DNA of 64,000 nt from Mesorhizobium sp. M1B.F.Ca.ET.045.04.1.1 (GTDB taxonomy: Bacteria; Pseudomonadota; Alphaproteobacteria; Rhizobiales; Rhizobiaceae). Where the stretch lies: contig NZ_CP034448.1 of the NCBI RefSeq assembly GCF_003952465.1, positions 1,798,001-1,862,000 on the forward strand, given 5' to 3'. A program made the translations under genes and the position numbers. Below, in pieces: positions 48,831 to 56,908 of the stretch; within the stretch, counting starts at the first letter, position 1, and the number at the start of each line of letters is the position of its first letter. Under the pieces are notes generated by a model. It was not told the DNA's origin and did no database searches. It worked only from the letters and a program-made list of their open reading frames with translations.

Positions 48831-49268
48831 TCAAGCCGCTTTGGCGCGCCCGCAGGCCGTCGCCACGGCCTCGATCAGATCGTCTCCCGAGTACGGTTTT
48901 GCGACCAGCTGGATTTCCGGAAAGGAGCCCTCGATCTCTTCCGAGTCGGAATGACCGGAGGCAAAGACGAACGGAATGCCGGCGTTGCGCAATCGTGCGG
49001 CGAAGTCGAGCGTCGAGGTGCCGCCAAGCATCAGGTCGACGATGGCGGCGTCGAACCACGACAGCCCATCCCGCCGGTCGATCTCGGCTAGATCGTCGAC
49101 AATCGTGACGTCGGCGGCGCCCTGGTCGCGGCACAGCTGCTCGACATCCATTGCGATCAGGACTTCATCTTCCAGGATCAGGATACGCAATCCGTCAAGC
49201 AATGGGGGCACGTGTCGGCGACTCCTACAATGGGCCGCAGTCATGCGCGGTATTTGGCGCTCTGTCAT
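48831..49268 (-). CDS. Single-domain response regulator
   Basis: A 145-residue (or 137 from M9) receiver without output domain. Acidic pocket ILEDEVLIAMD, phospho-acceptor Asp in DAAIVDLMLGG, and conserved Lys in LVAKPYSGDDL. Single-domain receivers of this type (e.g. SdrG-like) take part in PhyR phosphorelays, either as phosphate sinks or mediators. It is convergent with ecfG with 36 bp between. No EcfG promoter is found before it, unlike most of its neighbours. Confidence 0.85.
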   Translation of the reverse strand: MTERQIPRMTAAHCRSRRHVPPLLDGLRILILEDEVLIAMDVEQLCRDQGAADVTIVDDLAEIDRRDGLSWFDAAIVDLMLGGTSTLDFAARLRNAGIPFVFASGHSDSEEIEGSFPEIQLVAKPYSGDDLIEAVATACGRAKAA

Positions 49269-49307
49269 TTAAAAAAGACATGACCGGGTGTGCAGCTTCG
49301 TGATCGC

Positions 49308-49332
49308 GGAACCTCCATCCGCGTGAAGCGTT
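49308..49332 (+). promoter_or_regulatory. EcfG-type promoter of the truncated Crp/Fnr gene
   Basis: GGAAC (49308-49312), N16, CGTT (49329-49332), 43 bp before the start. Confidence 0.85.
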
Positions 49333-49375
49333 TCTATCCGCCCGATCGGGGCAGGGATTTCGAAGAGGGGTCGAA

Positions 49376-49750
49376 ATGTCCGGCCAGAGCGCCCGTTCTG
49401 TTACAACCCGCCAACATTCTTGCGACAAGTGTCCGCTGCGACCTTTGCCGGCCTTTCGCACGTTCGAAAAACAAGAACTTCTGTTCGTCAGCACCTTCAA
49501 GAAAGGGGAACTCGCCGTCGACAGGGGCGCAACCGTGTTGGTCGAAGGCAGCCACAGCGCGCATCTCTACACGATCCTTTCGGGTTGGGCGTTCCGTTAC
49601 AAGCTATTGCCTGACGGGCGGCGGCAAATCCATTCCATGCCTGGCGATCTCATTGGCCTGCAGGGCAGCCTGATGGGGGAAATTGAGCCCACAGGATCGG
49701 AACCTTGGTACCGATCGGGCGTTGAAACCGAAGCAAACGCAAGGAGTTAG
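49376..49750 (+). CDS. Crp/Fnr-family regulator, C-terminally truncated
   Basis: A 124-residue protein. Residues 17-100 match the cyclic-nucleotide-binding-like beta-roll of Crp/Fnr regulators (CDKCPLRPLP; VLVEGSHSAHLYTILSGWAF; GDLIGLQGSLMGE). It stops after about 102 recognisable residues: the dimer helix and HTH domain (normally another 120 residues) are missing and replaced by an unrelated tail EPTGSEPWYRSGVETEANARS-like. That tail is the EcfG promoter of the next gene read as protein. It cannot bind DNA on its own. It may be a decaying gene or a dominant-negative fragment. The stop overlaps the DUF883 leader. Confidence 0.8.
   Translation: MSGQSARSVTTRQHSCDKCPLRPLPAFRTFEKQELLFVSTFKKGELAVDRGATVLVEGSHSAHLYTILSGWAFRYKLLPDGRRQIHSMPGDLIGLQGSLMGEIEPTGSEPWYRSGVETEANARS
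49699..49723 (+). promoter_or_regulatory. EcfG-type promoter of DUF883-YqjE genes
   Basis: GGAAC (49699-49703), N16, CGTT (49720-49723). It lies inside the 3' end of the truncated Crp/Fnr reading frame. Confidence 0.88.
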
Positions 49751-49753
49751 ACG

Positions 49754-50080
49754 ATGGCGACCGCCGCAGGCAAATCCTCGACAGATGCACCGACCACGGC
49801 CGATCTCGAGGCCGACATCCAGCAGTTGAAAGCCGACATCGAAAAGCTCACCAAGCAACTCGCCAAGACCGGAGAGCATGGTTACGGAGCGGCGCGCCGC
49901 GCGGCCAGCGAAGGCGTCGAGCAGTTGCGTGCCCAGGGCGAGGCTGCGTTCGAAAGCGTGCGCGGCGGTGCTCAGGATATCGAGGCACAGCTCATAGCCA
50001 GCGTTCGCGAAAGACCGGTGACGTCGCTGGCGATCGCGGCGGGCGTCGGCTTCCTGTTCGCGCTTCTTTCGCGCCGCTAG
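49754..50080 (+). CDS. DUF883 (ElaB/YqjD-like) membrane-anchored protein
   Basis: A 108-residue protein. A soluble coiled coil (residues 17-45, DLEADIQQLKADIEKLTKQL) and an amphipathic helix lead to a C-terminal membrane anchor PVTSLAIAAGVGFLFALLSRR (88-108). ElaB/YqjD/YgaM proteins of this type bind ribosomes at the membrane in stationary phase in E. coli; that function is only by analogy. It is driven by an EcfG promoter and is 7 bp upstream of the holin-like gene. Confidence 0.88.
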   Translation: MATAAGKSSTDAPTTADLEADIQQLKADIEKLTKQLAKTGEHGYGAARRAASEGVEQLRAQGEAAFESVRGGAQDIEAQLIASVRERPVTSLAIAAGVGFLFALLSRR

Positions 50081-50087
50081 CCCGCAG

Positions 50088-50552
50088 ATGGGGACGCTGG
50101 TTTCGCTGATTTCGGGCCTTGCTTCCGGCGAGGCGATGGCCGCGTTGCAAAGAACGCGGACGACGGCAATCCTCTATGGGCTTGCCGGTATTTTCGCCCT
50201 GTCCGGCGCCGGCTTCCTCGTCGGTGCGGCCTATATCTGGCTGGCGGCGCGCTACGGGGCGTTGGCGGTCAGCCTCGGCTTCGGCATCGGCTTCCTGGTG
50301 ATCGCCGGGCTCATCCTTGCGATCCACAAGTTGACCACCGGCAGGCGCGCGCGGCGGCGGGCGCGCCGGCGCAAGGCCGACATGACGGCGGTCGGCGTTA
50401 CAGCGGCGCTTGCGTTGCTTCCGGCGCTTGCGAAGAGCAAGGGCGGCCTGGGCGCCGTTCTGGCGCCCGCGCTCGCGCTCGTCGCTTATGCCATCTACCG
50501 CGAGAATGTGAAGCCCGGGCCCGAGGATCCGGATTCCGACGTAAAGCCGTAG
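50088..50552 (+). CDS. YqjE-like/phage-holin-superfamily membrane protein
   Basis: A 154-residue protein with two central membrane helices (residues 24-48 and 55-78). A basic stretch TTGRRARRRARRRK (about 82-95) and another hydrophobic segment follow, then a charged tail. This is the YqjE/DUF1469 (holin superfamily III-like) type usually paired with YqjD. It forms an operon with the DUF883 gene. No phage genes are near, so the 'holin' name is structural only. Confidence 0.82.
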   Translation: MGTLVSLISGLASGEAMAALQRTRTTAILYGLAGIFALSGAGFLVGAAYIWLAARYGALAVSLGFGIGFLVIAGLILAIHKLTTGRRARRRARRRKADMTAVGVTAALALLPALAKSKGGLGAVLAPALALVAYAIYRENVKPGPEDPDSDVKP

Positions 50553-50682
50553 GCAGGCCGCCCCGCATCCCCGACGAAGCGGCTGATATCGGCCGTCAAC
50601 TTGGCTGACTTGCTATCCTCTATCCTCCATGCGCAACGCCCCGCGGCAAGCCCGATCGCTGCCGAACCGCGCCGTCGGCAAC

Positions 50683-50707
50683 GGAACCTTCGCGGAAAGG
50701 GCCCGTT
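50683..50707 (+). promoter_or_regulatory. EcfG-type promoter of the 72-residue protein gene
   Basis: GGAAC (50683-50687), N16, CGTT (50704-50707), 53 bp before the start. Confidence 0.87.
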
Positions 50708-50760
50708 ACCCGACCATGCCGTGACCGAAGCGCCCGCCGCCACGCAACACGGAGGCCAAT

Positions 50761-50979
50761 ATGACCAAGATCATTCCTGAAGACAAAGCCCGCCAGGGGC
50801 ATTGGGGCTGGCACGCGCTCAGGATCCTCATCGCCGGGCTGTTGTTGGCCTTCATTGCCTGGGCCGCGGTCGAGATCTATGGCGAGATGATCAAGAGCCA
50901 GGCGACCAGTGAACAGACCGTGCCTCAGGCGCCGGCAACTGGGCCGGCAACTGGGCAGAAACCCACGCAAGGCGGCTGA
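50761..50979 (+). CDS. Small single-pass membrane protein, EcfG-regulated
   Basis: A 72-residue protein with one membrane helix (residues 20-43, LRILIAGLLLAFIAWAAVEI) and a C-terminal Pro/Ala/Thr tail with a duplicated PATGPATG. GGAGG lies 8 bp upstream. No family recognised. It is convergent with the lipid-kinase gene, 4 bp between stops. Confidence 0.75.
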   Translation: MTKIIPEDKARQGHWGWHALRILIAGLLLAFIAWAAVEIYGEMIKSQATSEQTVPQAPATGPATGQKPTQGG

Positions 50980-50983
50980 CCCA

Positions 50984-51904
50984 TCACGCCGCCTTTGCCT
51001 GCGCGTCGCTTGCCGGAACCAATACGTTCAACGCGCCGGGATGAATCTCGATCACCGTCTCGCGCTCCAGCTTGACCAACTCGCCGTCCATGACCGCCCT
51101 GAACTTCTTCGTCGGCGAATGGATCTTCAGGACGGCCCTGTCGGCCTGATGGATTTCGACATGTTCGCTGTCGCGCAGCCGGCCGCGCAACATCGCGAGG
51201 AGCAGTTTCACCAGATGGTGACGGCGACGGGCGACGCTGACATAGATGCCAAGCACACCCCCGGCCGGATTGTCCGCGTAGGGCAGATGGCCCTCGCCGA
51301 AGAGGTTGTTGCTGATACCGATGCCGGTGGTGCGGGTGACGATCTCGGCCTTGCCGATGGTCAAGGTCACTTTGAGGGTGTGCGGGCTCTTGATCGTCGC
51401 CCATCCGGCGCGAACGGAAGCCTGCATCTTTCCCAGCCGTGACCCAAAATTCATGCTCTCTCGAAGCTGAACCATGCTGGCATGCATGCCGATGGAAAAC
51501 TGATGCACGAAGGGCTGGCCGTTGGCGCTTGCCATGTCGACGGCCGTCACCTCGCCCTCGGCAAAGGATTTCAGCGCCGCATCCAGCGTCTGCGGGATGC
51601 CAAGGCCGCGCGCGAAGAGATTCATCGTGCCGGCCGGCAGTATGGCCAAGGCCTTTTTCTTGTTCATGAGAAGGGTTGCCGCCGTAGAAATCGTGCCGTC
51701 GCCGCCTCCGGCGATCACGACGTCGACACTGCGCTTCGCTACGGCTTTTTCCAGAGCAGCGGCGATTACGCGGCCGTCAACGATGTCGACCTCAACCGAA
51801 TGGCCTGCCGCTTCCAGCGTCTGGCGCAGGCGGTCGGCAAAGGCTGAAATATCGGTCGTGCGCAGCGTGCCGCCGTCCTTGTTCAGCACCGCAGCAAACC
51901 GCAT
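50984..51904 (-). CDS. Diacylglycerol/lipid kinase family protein
   Basis: A 306-residue protein with the DAGK catalytic (DAGKc) domain: the nucleotide loop IAGGGDGTIST (residues 64-74) and LPAGTMNLFARGLG, then a C-terminal YegS-like beta domain. It may phosphorylate diacylglycerol or a related lipid; YegS-type enzymes are candidates for membrane lipid remodelling. The start MRFAAVLNKDGG at 51904 has GGAG upstream and lies downstream of the EcfG promoter (51961-51985). The longer frame to 52021 would begin upstream of that promoter, so it is rejected. Confidence 0.88.
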   Translation of the reverse strand: MRFAAVLNKDGGTLRTTDISAFADRLRQTLEAAGHSVEVDIVDGRVIAAALEKAVAKRSVDVVIAGGGDGTISTAATLLMNKKKALAILPAGTMNLFARGLGIPQTLDAALKSFAEGEVTAVDMASANGQPFVHQFSIGMHASMVQLRESMNFGSRLGKMQASVRAGWATIKSPHTLKVTLTIGKAEIVTRTTGIGISNNLFGEGHLPYADNPAGGVLGIYVSVARRRHHLVKLLLAMLRGRLRDSEHVEIHQADRAVLKIHSPTKKFRAVMDGELVKLERETVIEIHPGALNVLVPASDAQAKAA

Positions 51905-51960
51905 GTCCCGCTCCGTCTCTTCCATTCTTGGGCCGGAAACGAGCCCCGGCCGCAGGCTGA

Positions 51961-51985
51961 AACGGAAGGGCCGCGGAAAGGTTCC
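51961..51985 (-). promoter_or_regulatory. EcfG-type promoter of the lipid kinase gene
   Basis: Minus strand GGAAC (51981-51985), N16, CGTT (51961-51964), 57 bp before the chosen start. Confidence 0.88.
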
Positions 51986-52027
51986 GCGCGCGGCGGCAAT
52001 CGCTGGTTGAGCAACGTCCACGTGGTT

Positions 52028-52052
52028 GGAACATCCCCCCGCTCACGACGTT
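52028..52052 (+). promoter_or_regulatory. EcfG-type promoter of the PRC-barrel gene
   Basis: GGAAC (52028-52032), N16, CGTT (52049-52052), 95 bp before the start and back-to-back with the lipid-kinase promoter. Confidence 0.87.
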
Positions 52053-52146
52053 GTGAAGCTGTGGAATAGGGCCGCGCCCGACCTGCTCTTGAAGAGGCCG
52101 GTCGCGGATGCGGCGTGCACGAAATTAGACAGGAGGAGATACGATC

Positions 52147-53463
52147 ATGATCCGCACTCTTTTTGCGACGACCGCGCTTGCAACACTGGTTGCAACCGGG
52201 GCCTTCGCCCAGACGGCAACGCCGGCACAGCCGCCTGCCGCCGAAAACCCCGCTCCCGTGATCCGCGCGGACGGCGCCCTGATGACCAACATCATCGGGG
52301 AATCCGTCTATAACGGCACCGGCAAGGACGCCCAGGATATCGGCAAGATCGACGACGTCGTCTTCGACGCAAGCGGCAAGGCCACGTCGGCAATCATCGG
52401 CGTCGGCGGATTCCTTGGCGTCGGCACGAAGGACGTTGCCTTCGACTACAGCAAGATGGAATGGGCCGAGAAGAACGGTGACCGCTGGCTGGTGGCCAAG
52501 ACGACCAAGGACGAGCTGAATGCTCAGCCTGCGTTCGACCGCAAGCCTTACGATCCAGCCCCGGCGCAGCCGGCGGATGCTACTCAGCCTGCAACCACTG
52601 GAACGGCGCAGGCGCCCGCTCAGCCGGCTGAACCGGTGAAGAAGGCCGACGGCAATCTCGCCACCAATATCATGGGCGAGTCTGTCTACAATGGCACCGC
52701 CGACGACGCCCAGAAGATCGGCGACGTGAACGACATCGTGCTTGCCAAGGACGGCAAGGCAGAGTCGCTCGTCATTGGCGTTGGTGGGTTCCTTGGCATC
52801 GGTGAAAAGAGCGTCACCTATGACTTCGCCAAGGCAAAGTGGGCGGAAAAGAACGGCGATCGCTGGCTGGTGGCCGAGACCACCAAGGAGCAGCTGCAGG
52901 CTCAACCGGACTTCAACCGCAAGGCTTACGATCCGGCGCCGGCCTCGACAAGCACTGCTGCGTCGAACGAGACGCCACCTACCACAACGCCCGCTGTGGC
53001 GTCGTCCGACACCACGGCCGGCAAGGAGGCTAAGCCAGCCCAAACTGCGCAGGCGACCACCGAGACCAAGCCTGCGGACTCCGGCACGTCCGCCACCGAC
53101 ACGACGCAGACAGCTTCGATCGACAAATCGACGCTGACCGAAATGCCGATGGACAATATCCGGGGCGACGATCTGAAGGGCGCCACCGTCTATGGCGCCA
53201 GCGACGCCAAGATCGGCACAATCGGCGATGTCGTGCTGAAGGACAACAAGCCGGACGCCGTGATCGTCGACGTTGGCGGCTTCCTCGGCATTGGCGCCAA
53301 GGAAGTGGCGGTCGGCATGGACAAGCTCAAATTCATGACCGACAAGGACGGCAAGAAGTACCTCTACACCAACTTCACCAAGGAACAGCTGCAGGCGCAG
53401 GCGGCCTATGACAAAGGCACCTATGCCGAGAAGCGCGACCAGCAGCGGATGATTCTGAAGTAA
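52147..53463 (+). CDS. Secreted triple PRC-barrel protein
   Basis: A 438-residue exported protein. The signal peptide is MIRTLFATTALATLVATGAFA. Three PRC-barrel repeats follow, near residues 46-125, 176-255 and 340-420. The first two share GESVYNGT..DAQ.IG, IGVGGFLG and AEKNGDRWLVA; the third has GATVYGASDAKIG and VDVGGFLGIG. They are separated by Ala/Pro/Thr-rich linkers. PRC domains bind metals or protein partners; in rhizobia such periplasmic proteins are stress-induced. It is monocistronic and driven by an EcfG promoter. Confidence 0.88.
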   Translation: MIRTLFATTALATLVATGAFAQTATPAQPPAAENPAPVIRADGALMTNIIGESVYNGTGKDAQDIGKIDDVVFDASGKATSAIIGVGGFLGVGTKDVAFDYSKMEWAEKNGDRWLVAKTTKDELNAQPAFDRKPYDPAPAQPADATQPATTGTAQAPAQPAEPVKKADGNLATNIMGESVYNGTADDAQKIGDVNDIVLAKDGKAESLVIGVGGFLGIGEKSVTYDFAKAKWAEKNGDRWLVAETTKEQLQAQPDFNRKAYDPAPASTSTAASNETPPTTTPAVASSDTTAGKEAKPAQTAQATTETKPADSGTSATDTTQTASIDKSTLTEMPMDNIRGDDLKGATVYGASDAKIGTIGDVVLKDNKPDAVIVDVGGFLGIGAKEVAVGMDKLKFMTDKDGKKYLYTNFTKEQLQAQAAYDKGTYAEKRDQQRMILK

Positions 53464-53517
<54 letters not shown>

Positions 53518-53553
53518 CATATGTTCGGGAACGAGCTTCCCAACCCCTACTGC

Positions 53554-55113
53554 CTATTTCCTAGCGACATAGCCGGCCACGCCGTCCTCCGTCAGCTCCG
53601 CCAGCGCCAGTGACTGGTCGAGATGCCTGGCGCGCCAGGCGAGCAGCTTTTCGGCAAATTCCAGTCGCACCGGCAGATAGGCGGTGTCGCGCGCGACATT
53701 GCTCAGTTCTCCCGGATCCTTCGCGAGATCGAACAGCAGTGGCGGCAGGCCGCCGCCGAAATGGACATATTTGAAATCCTCCGTGCGAATGACTGCCAGG
53801 TTGCAGTCGCGCGAGCCGACGCCGAAATGATGCTCAGCTTCGCCCTCGGCGACCGAGCGGAAATCGAACTCCCAATGCGCGGCGTCGCGCCAGTCGCCTG
53901 GCTGGTCACCGTCGAGCCAGGGTGCCAGCGATCTGCCGTCGAGATGTGGCTGCGGTGCGGAGCCGATCAGGTCGAGCAAAGTCGCATAGATGTCGACGGC
54001 TTCGGTGAAGCGGTCAACCGATGCGCCGGCAGTTGTTCCGCGGCTGGGATCGCGGATGATCAGCGGAATGTGGTAGCTGGCGTCGAAGAAGCCGCCTTTG
54101 CCCAGCATGAAATGGTCGCCCATCATCTCGGCGTGGTCGGAGGTGAGCACGATCACGGTGTCGTCCCAGGCGCCCGCCGCCTTCAGCGCCTGCCAGATGC
54201 GGCCGAGCTGGGCGTCGAGCTCGGAGATCATGCCGTAATAGATCGCGCGGATGCGTCGGAAGTTTTGCTCGCTCCAGTCCGGCACCTTGCCCTCGATGCC
54301 CGGAACGAATTTTGTCCGCTTCTGCAGGCCAAGATCGTAAGCGAGATAGGGATGGCTTTCGACCTCGGCCTGCCAGTTTGCGGCGCGCTGGAAAGCGGGG
54401 CCGTCGGCCGGGTCGTACAGGGTGTTGTAGGGCTCCGGCACGATGAAAGGCGGGTGCGGGCTGATGAAGGAGATGTGGGCGAACCATGGCACGACCTGCT
54501 CCTGCTCCCCAAGCCAGCGGATGAACTCGCCGGCGAGAAATGCGGTGGGCGTCTGGTCTTTCGAATAGACCGGCGGCGCGTTGGTCACGTCGCCACCGAC
54601 CTTGCCTGGCCCGACTGCCGGACGATGGATGTCAGGGCTGCCCGCGCTGGCGTCGATGCCTTGCGCTTGCAGCCAGGACAGCCACTGCTTCTGGTGCTCG
54701 GGCAGCGCCTGCCGCACGGTGAAGCCGGGCAGCACATCCTCATAGCTGCGCAGCCGCGGATCGCCGGCCGAGAGCCGGCGTGGATCAGGCGCCACATCGG
54801 TGTAGCCGAACAGCGTCGGGTCGTAGCCCGCCGCGCGCGCCGAAAGTGCGATGTTGCCGTGGCGGGCGTCGAGCGGTGAGCCGTTGCGGCAGACGCGGTT
54901 GTTCATCTGGTAGAGGCCGGTATAGAGGCAGGCACGCGCCGGAGAGCAGGGCGCGGCCCCGCCAAAGTGGCGCCGGAATAGCACACCCTCGGCGGCCAGC
55001 GCGTCGGCATTCGGCGTTTTCACCACCGGATGGCCGGCCGCCGACAGGCAATCGCCACGCCACTGGTCGCAAGTGATGAGGAGAACATTCGGGCGGCTCA
55101 ATCGGTTGTCCAA
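53554..55113 (-). CDS. Phosphonate monoester hydrolase/sulfatase-family enzyme
   Basis: A 519-residue alkaline-phosphatase-superfamily hydrolase. The N-terminal NVLLITCDQWRGD holds metal-binding Asp16. The formylglycine motif is CSPAR with Cys56, followed by LYTGLYQMNNRV. A further metal motif is VIVLTSDHAEMMGDH. Overall similarity to the rhizobial phosphonate monoester hydrolase (DxRHxN, GYDPTLFGYTD, WEFDFRSV and FKYVHFGG regions) is stronger than to choline sulfatase. It needs a formylglycine-generating enzyme, not encoded here. The TTG start at 55113 follows GAGGAG. No transporter gene is adjacent. Confidence 0.88.
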   Translation of the reverse strand: MDNRLSRPNVLLITCDQWRGDCLSAAGHPVVKTPNADALAAEGVLFRRHFGGAAPCSPARACLYTGLYQMNNRVCRNGSPLDARHGNIALSARAAGYDPTLFGYTDVAPDPRRLSAGDPRLRSYEDVLPGFTVRQALPEHQKQWLSWLQAQGIDASAGSPDIHRPAVGPGKVGGDVTNAPPVYSKDQTPTAFLAGEFIRWLGEQEQVVPWFAHISFISPHPPFIVPEPYNTLYDPADGPAFQRAANWQAEVESHPYLAYDLGLQKRTKFVPGIEGKVPDWSEQNFRRIRAIYYGMISELDAQLGRIWQALKAAGAWDDTVIVLTSDHAEMMGDHFMLGKGGFFDASYHIPLIIRDPSRGTTAGASVDRFTEAVDIYATLLDLIGSAPQPHLDGRSLAPWLDGDQPGDWRDAAHWEFDFRSVAEGEAEHHFGVGSRDCNLAVIRTEDFKYVHFGGGLPPLLFDLAKDPGELSNVARDTAYLPVRLEFAEKLLAWRARHLDQSLALAELTEDGVAGYVARK

Positions 55114-55332
55114 AGTCTTCTCCTCAAGAAGGCGCGCCGCTCATGGAGCCGAATTTCGCCAGCGTTGCAAGACCAAGTCAGTTTCGTCAATTGGTGAACG
55201 TAAATTCTATGCTCGTTCACTTTTATGACACAGTCCATTCTGTGTTTGCGTGCTTTCCCGTCGTCAGGCCTATCCTCATATTGGCGTGGACAGCGGCGAG
55301 GGCCGCAGCAAGGATAGGGAAGGAGCATGATC

Positions 55333-56265
55333 ATGCTCAATCAGATCAAGGGCCTGCATCACGTCACCTCGATGGCGAGCGATGCGCGCCGCAACAATGA
55401 ATTCTTCACGAGGAAGCTCGGCCTGCGCCGGGTCAAGAAAACCGTCAATTTCGACGCGCCGGACGTCTATCACCTCTACTACGCCGACGAGTTCGGCACG
55501 CCTGGCTCGGTGATGACCTATTTCCCGTTCCCCGACATCGGCAAGGGCCGGCATGGGGTCGGCGAGGTCGGCACCACGGTCTTTTCCGTGCCCGAGGGCA
55601 CGCTTGGTTACTGGGAAAAACGCTTTGCCGATGAAGGCGTGAGCGGTGTTGCCCGCTCGACAAGCTTCGGCGAGAAGCGGCTCACCTTCACTGGTCCCGA
55701 CGGCGATAGTTTTGCGCTCGTCGAAGACAGGGCCGACACCAGAGCGCCCTGGGTCAAGGGCGGCGTGCCCGGTGACGAAGCGATCCGTGGCTTTCACTCG
55801 GTCGCGCTCAGATTGAAAGACGGCGGCGCCACCGAGGAGCTGTTGAAGTTCATGGGCTATGAGGAGGTCGATAAATCCGGCAGCGTCCGCCGACTGGCGA
55901 TCAAGAACGGCAATGGCGCGGATGTCGTCGATATCGAATCGCTGCCCGGCGCCGGCTTCGCCAATCTCGGCGCCGGCTCGGTCCACCATGTCGCCTTCGC
56001 GGTCGAGGATCGCGCCAAGCAGCTTGAGGTGCGCAAGGCGCTGGTCGACACCGGCTACGGGGTGACGCCGGTCATCGATCGCGATTACTTCTGGGCGATC
56101 TATTTCCGCACGCCGGGCGGCGTGCTGTTCGAGGTTTCCACGAACGAGCCGGGCTTCAACCGTGACGAGGACACCGCGCATCTCGGCGAGGCGCTGAAGC
56201 TGCCGACGCAGCATCAGCATCTGAGGCCCTATCTCGAACAGCACCTGCAGAAGCTGGAAGACTGA
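55333..56265 (+). CDS. Ring-cleaving dioxygenase of the MhqO type (VOC fold)
   Basis: A 310-residue two-module VOC protein (312 from ATG 55327). Module 1 begins IKGLHHVTSMASDARRNNEF and module 2 GFHSVALRLKD / SVHHVAFAVED, closing with GGVLFEVSTNEPGF. His/His/Glu metal ligands are present. MhqO/MhqA enzymes degrade hydroquinones or catechol-like compounds. AGGAG lies 7 bp before the second ATG, so 55333 is chosen. It forms an operon with the MhqD-like esterase and a GNAT, as in quinone-detoxification clusters. Confidence 0.87.
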   Translation: MLNQIKGLHHVTSMASDARRNNEFFTRKLGLRRVKKTVNFDAPDVYHLYYADEFGTPGSVMTYFPFPDIGKGRHGVGEVGTTVFSVPEGTLGYWEKRFADEGVSGVARSTSFGEKRLTFTGPDGDSFALVEDRADTRAPWVKGGVPGDEAIRGFHSVALRLKDGGATEELLKFMGYEEVDKSGSVRRLAIKNGNGADVVDIESLPGAGFANLGAGSVHHVAFAVEDRAKQLEVRKALVDTGYGVTPVIDRDYFWAIYFRTPGGVLFEVSTNEPGFNRDEDTAHLGEALKLPTQHQHLRPYLEQHLQKLED

Positions 56266-56269
56266 CGCC

Positions 56270-56908
56270 ATGAGCAAGGACGCCTATATCCACAAAGTGC
56301 TGCCCGGTGCGCCGGGCAGCCCGCTGCTCTTCGTCTTCCACGGAACCGGAGCCGACGAGAACCAGCTCCTGTCCTTCGGCCGCGAGCTTCTGCTTTCAGC
56401 GACGATCATCTCGCCGCGCGGCGACGTGTCCGAGCATGGCGCCGCCCGCTTCTTCCGCCGCACCGGCGAGGGCGTCTACGACATGAACGATCTCGCGCGG
56501 GCGACGGCCAAGATGGCGGGCTTCGTCAAGGCGCATGTCGAGGCGGAAAAACCCTCGGCGGTGTTCGGGCTCGGCTATTCCAACGGCGCCAACATCCTGG
56601 CTTCGGTGGTGTTCGCTGAGCCGGACCTATTCGAGGTCGCGGCGCTGATGCATCCGCTCATCCCGTTCGAGCCGGAGGTGCAGGGCAGCCTTGCCGGCCG
56701 CCACATCCTGATCACGGCCGGCAGGCGCGATCCGATCTGCCCGCCGAACCTGACGGCGCGGCTGGAAGCCTATTTGCGCGCCGACGGGGCCGATGTCACA
56801 GTGGAATGGCACGACGGCGGGCACGAGGTGCGGCCGAATGAAATCGAAGCGGCGCGGCGGCTCTTCGCATCCGCGTCTGCCGCCGAAGGAGACAAGAACA
56901 ATGGCTGA
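56270..56908 (+). CDS. MhqD-like alpha/beta hydrolase (carboxylesterase)
   Basis: A 212-residue phospholipase/carboxylesterase-type hydrolase. The oxyanion region is FVFHGTGADENQL (residues 20-32). The nucleophile elbow GYSNGAN contains the Ser. Asp lies in TAGRRDPICP and His in WHDGGHEV. It starts 4 bp after the dioxygenase stop and overlaps the next gene by 8 bp. Close relatives (MhqD) act with ring-cleaving dioxygenases in quinone/hydroquinone detoxification; substrate here is inferred. Confidence 0.87.
   Translation: MSKDAYIHKVLPGAPGSPLLFVFHGTGADENQLLSFGRELLLSATIISPRGDVSEHGAARFFRRTGEGVYDMNDLARATAKMAGFVKAHVEAEKPSAVFGLGYSNGANILASVVFAEPDLFEVAALMHPLIPFEPEVQGSLAGRHILITAGRRDPICPPNLTARLEAYLRADGADVTVEWHDGGHEVRPNEIEAARRLFASASAAEGDKNNG

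Noticed and set aside
50088..50552. Prophage holin
   Set aside because: It pairs with a DUF883 gene in a YqjD-YqjE-like unit and no lysin, capsid or integrase genes are near.
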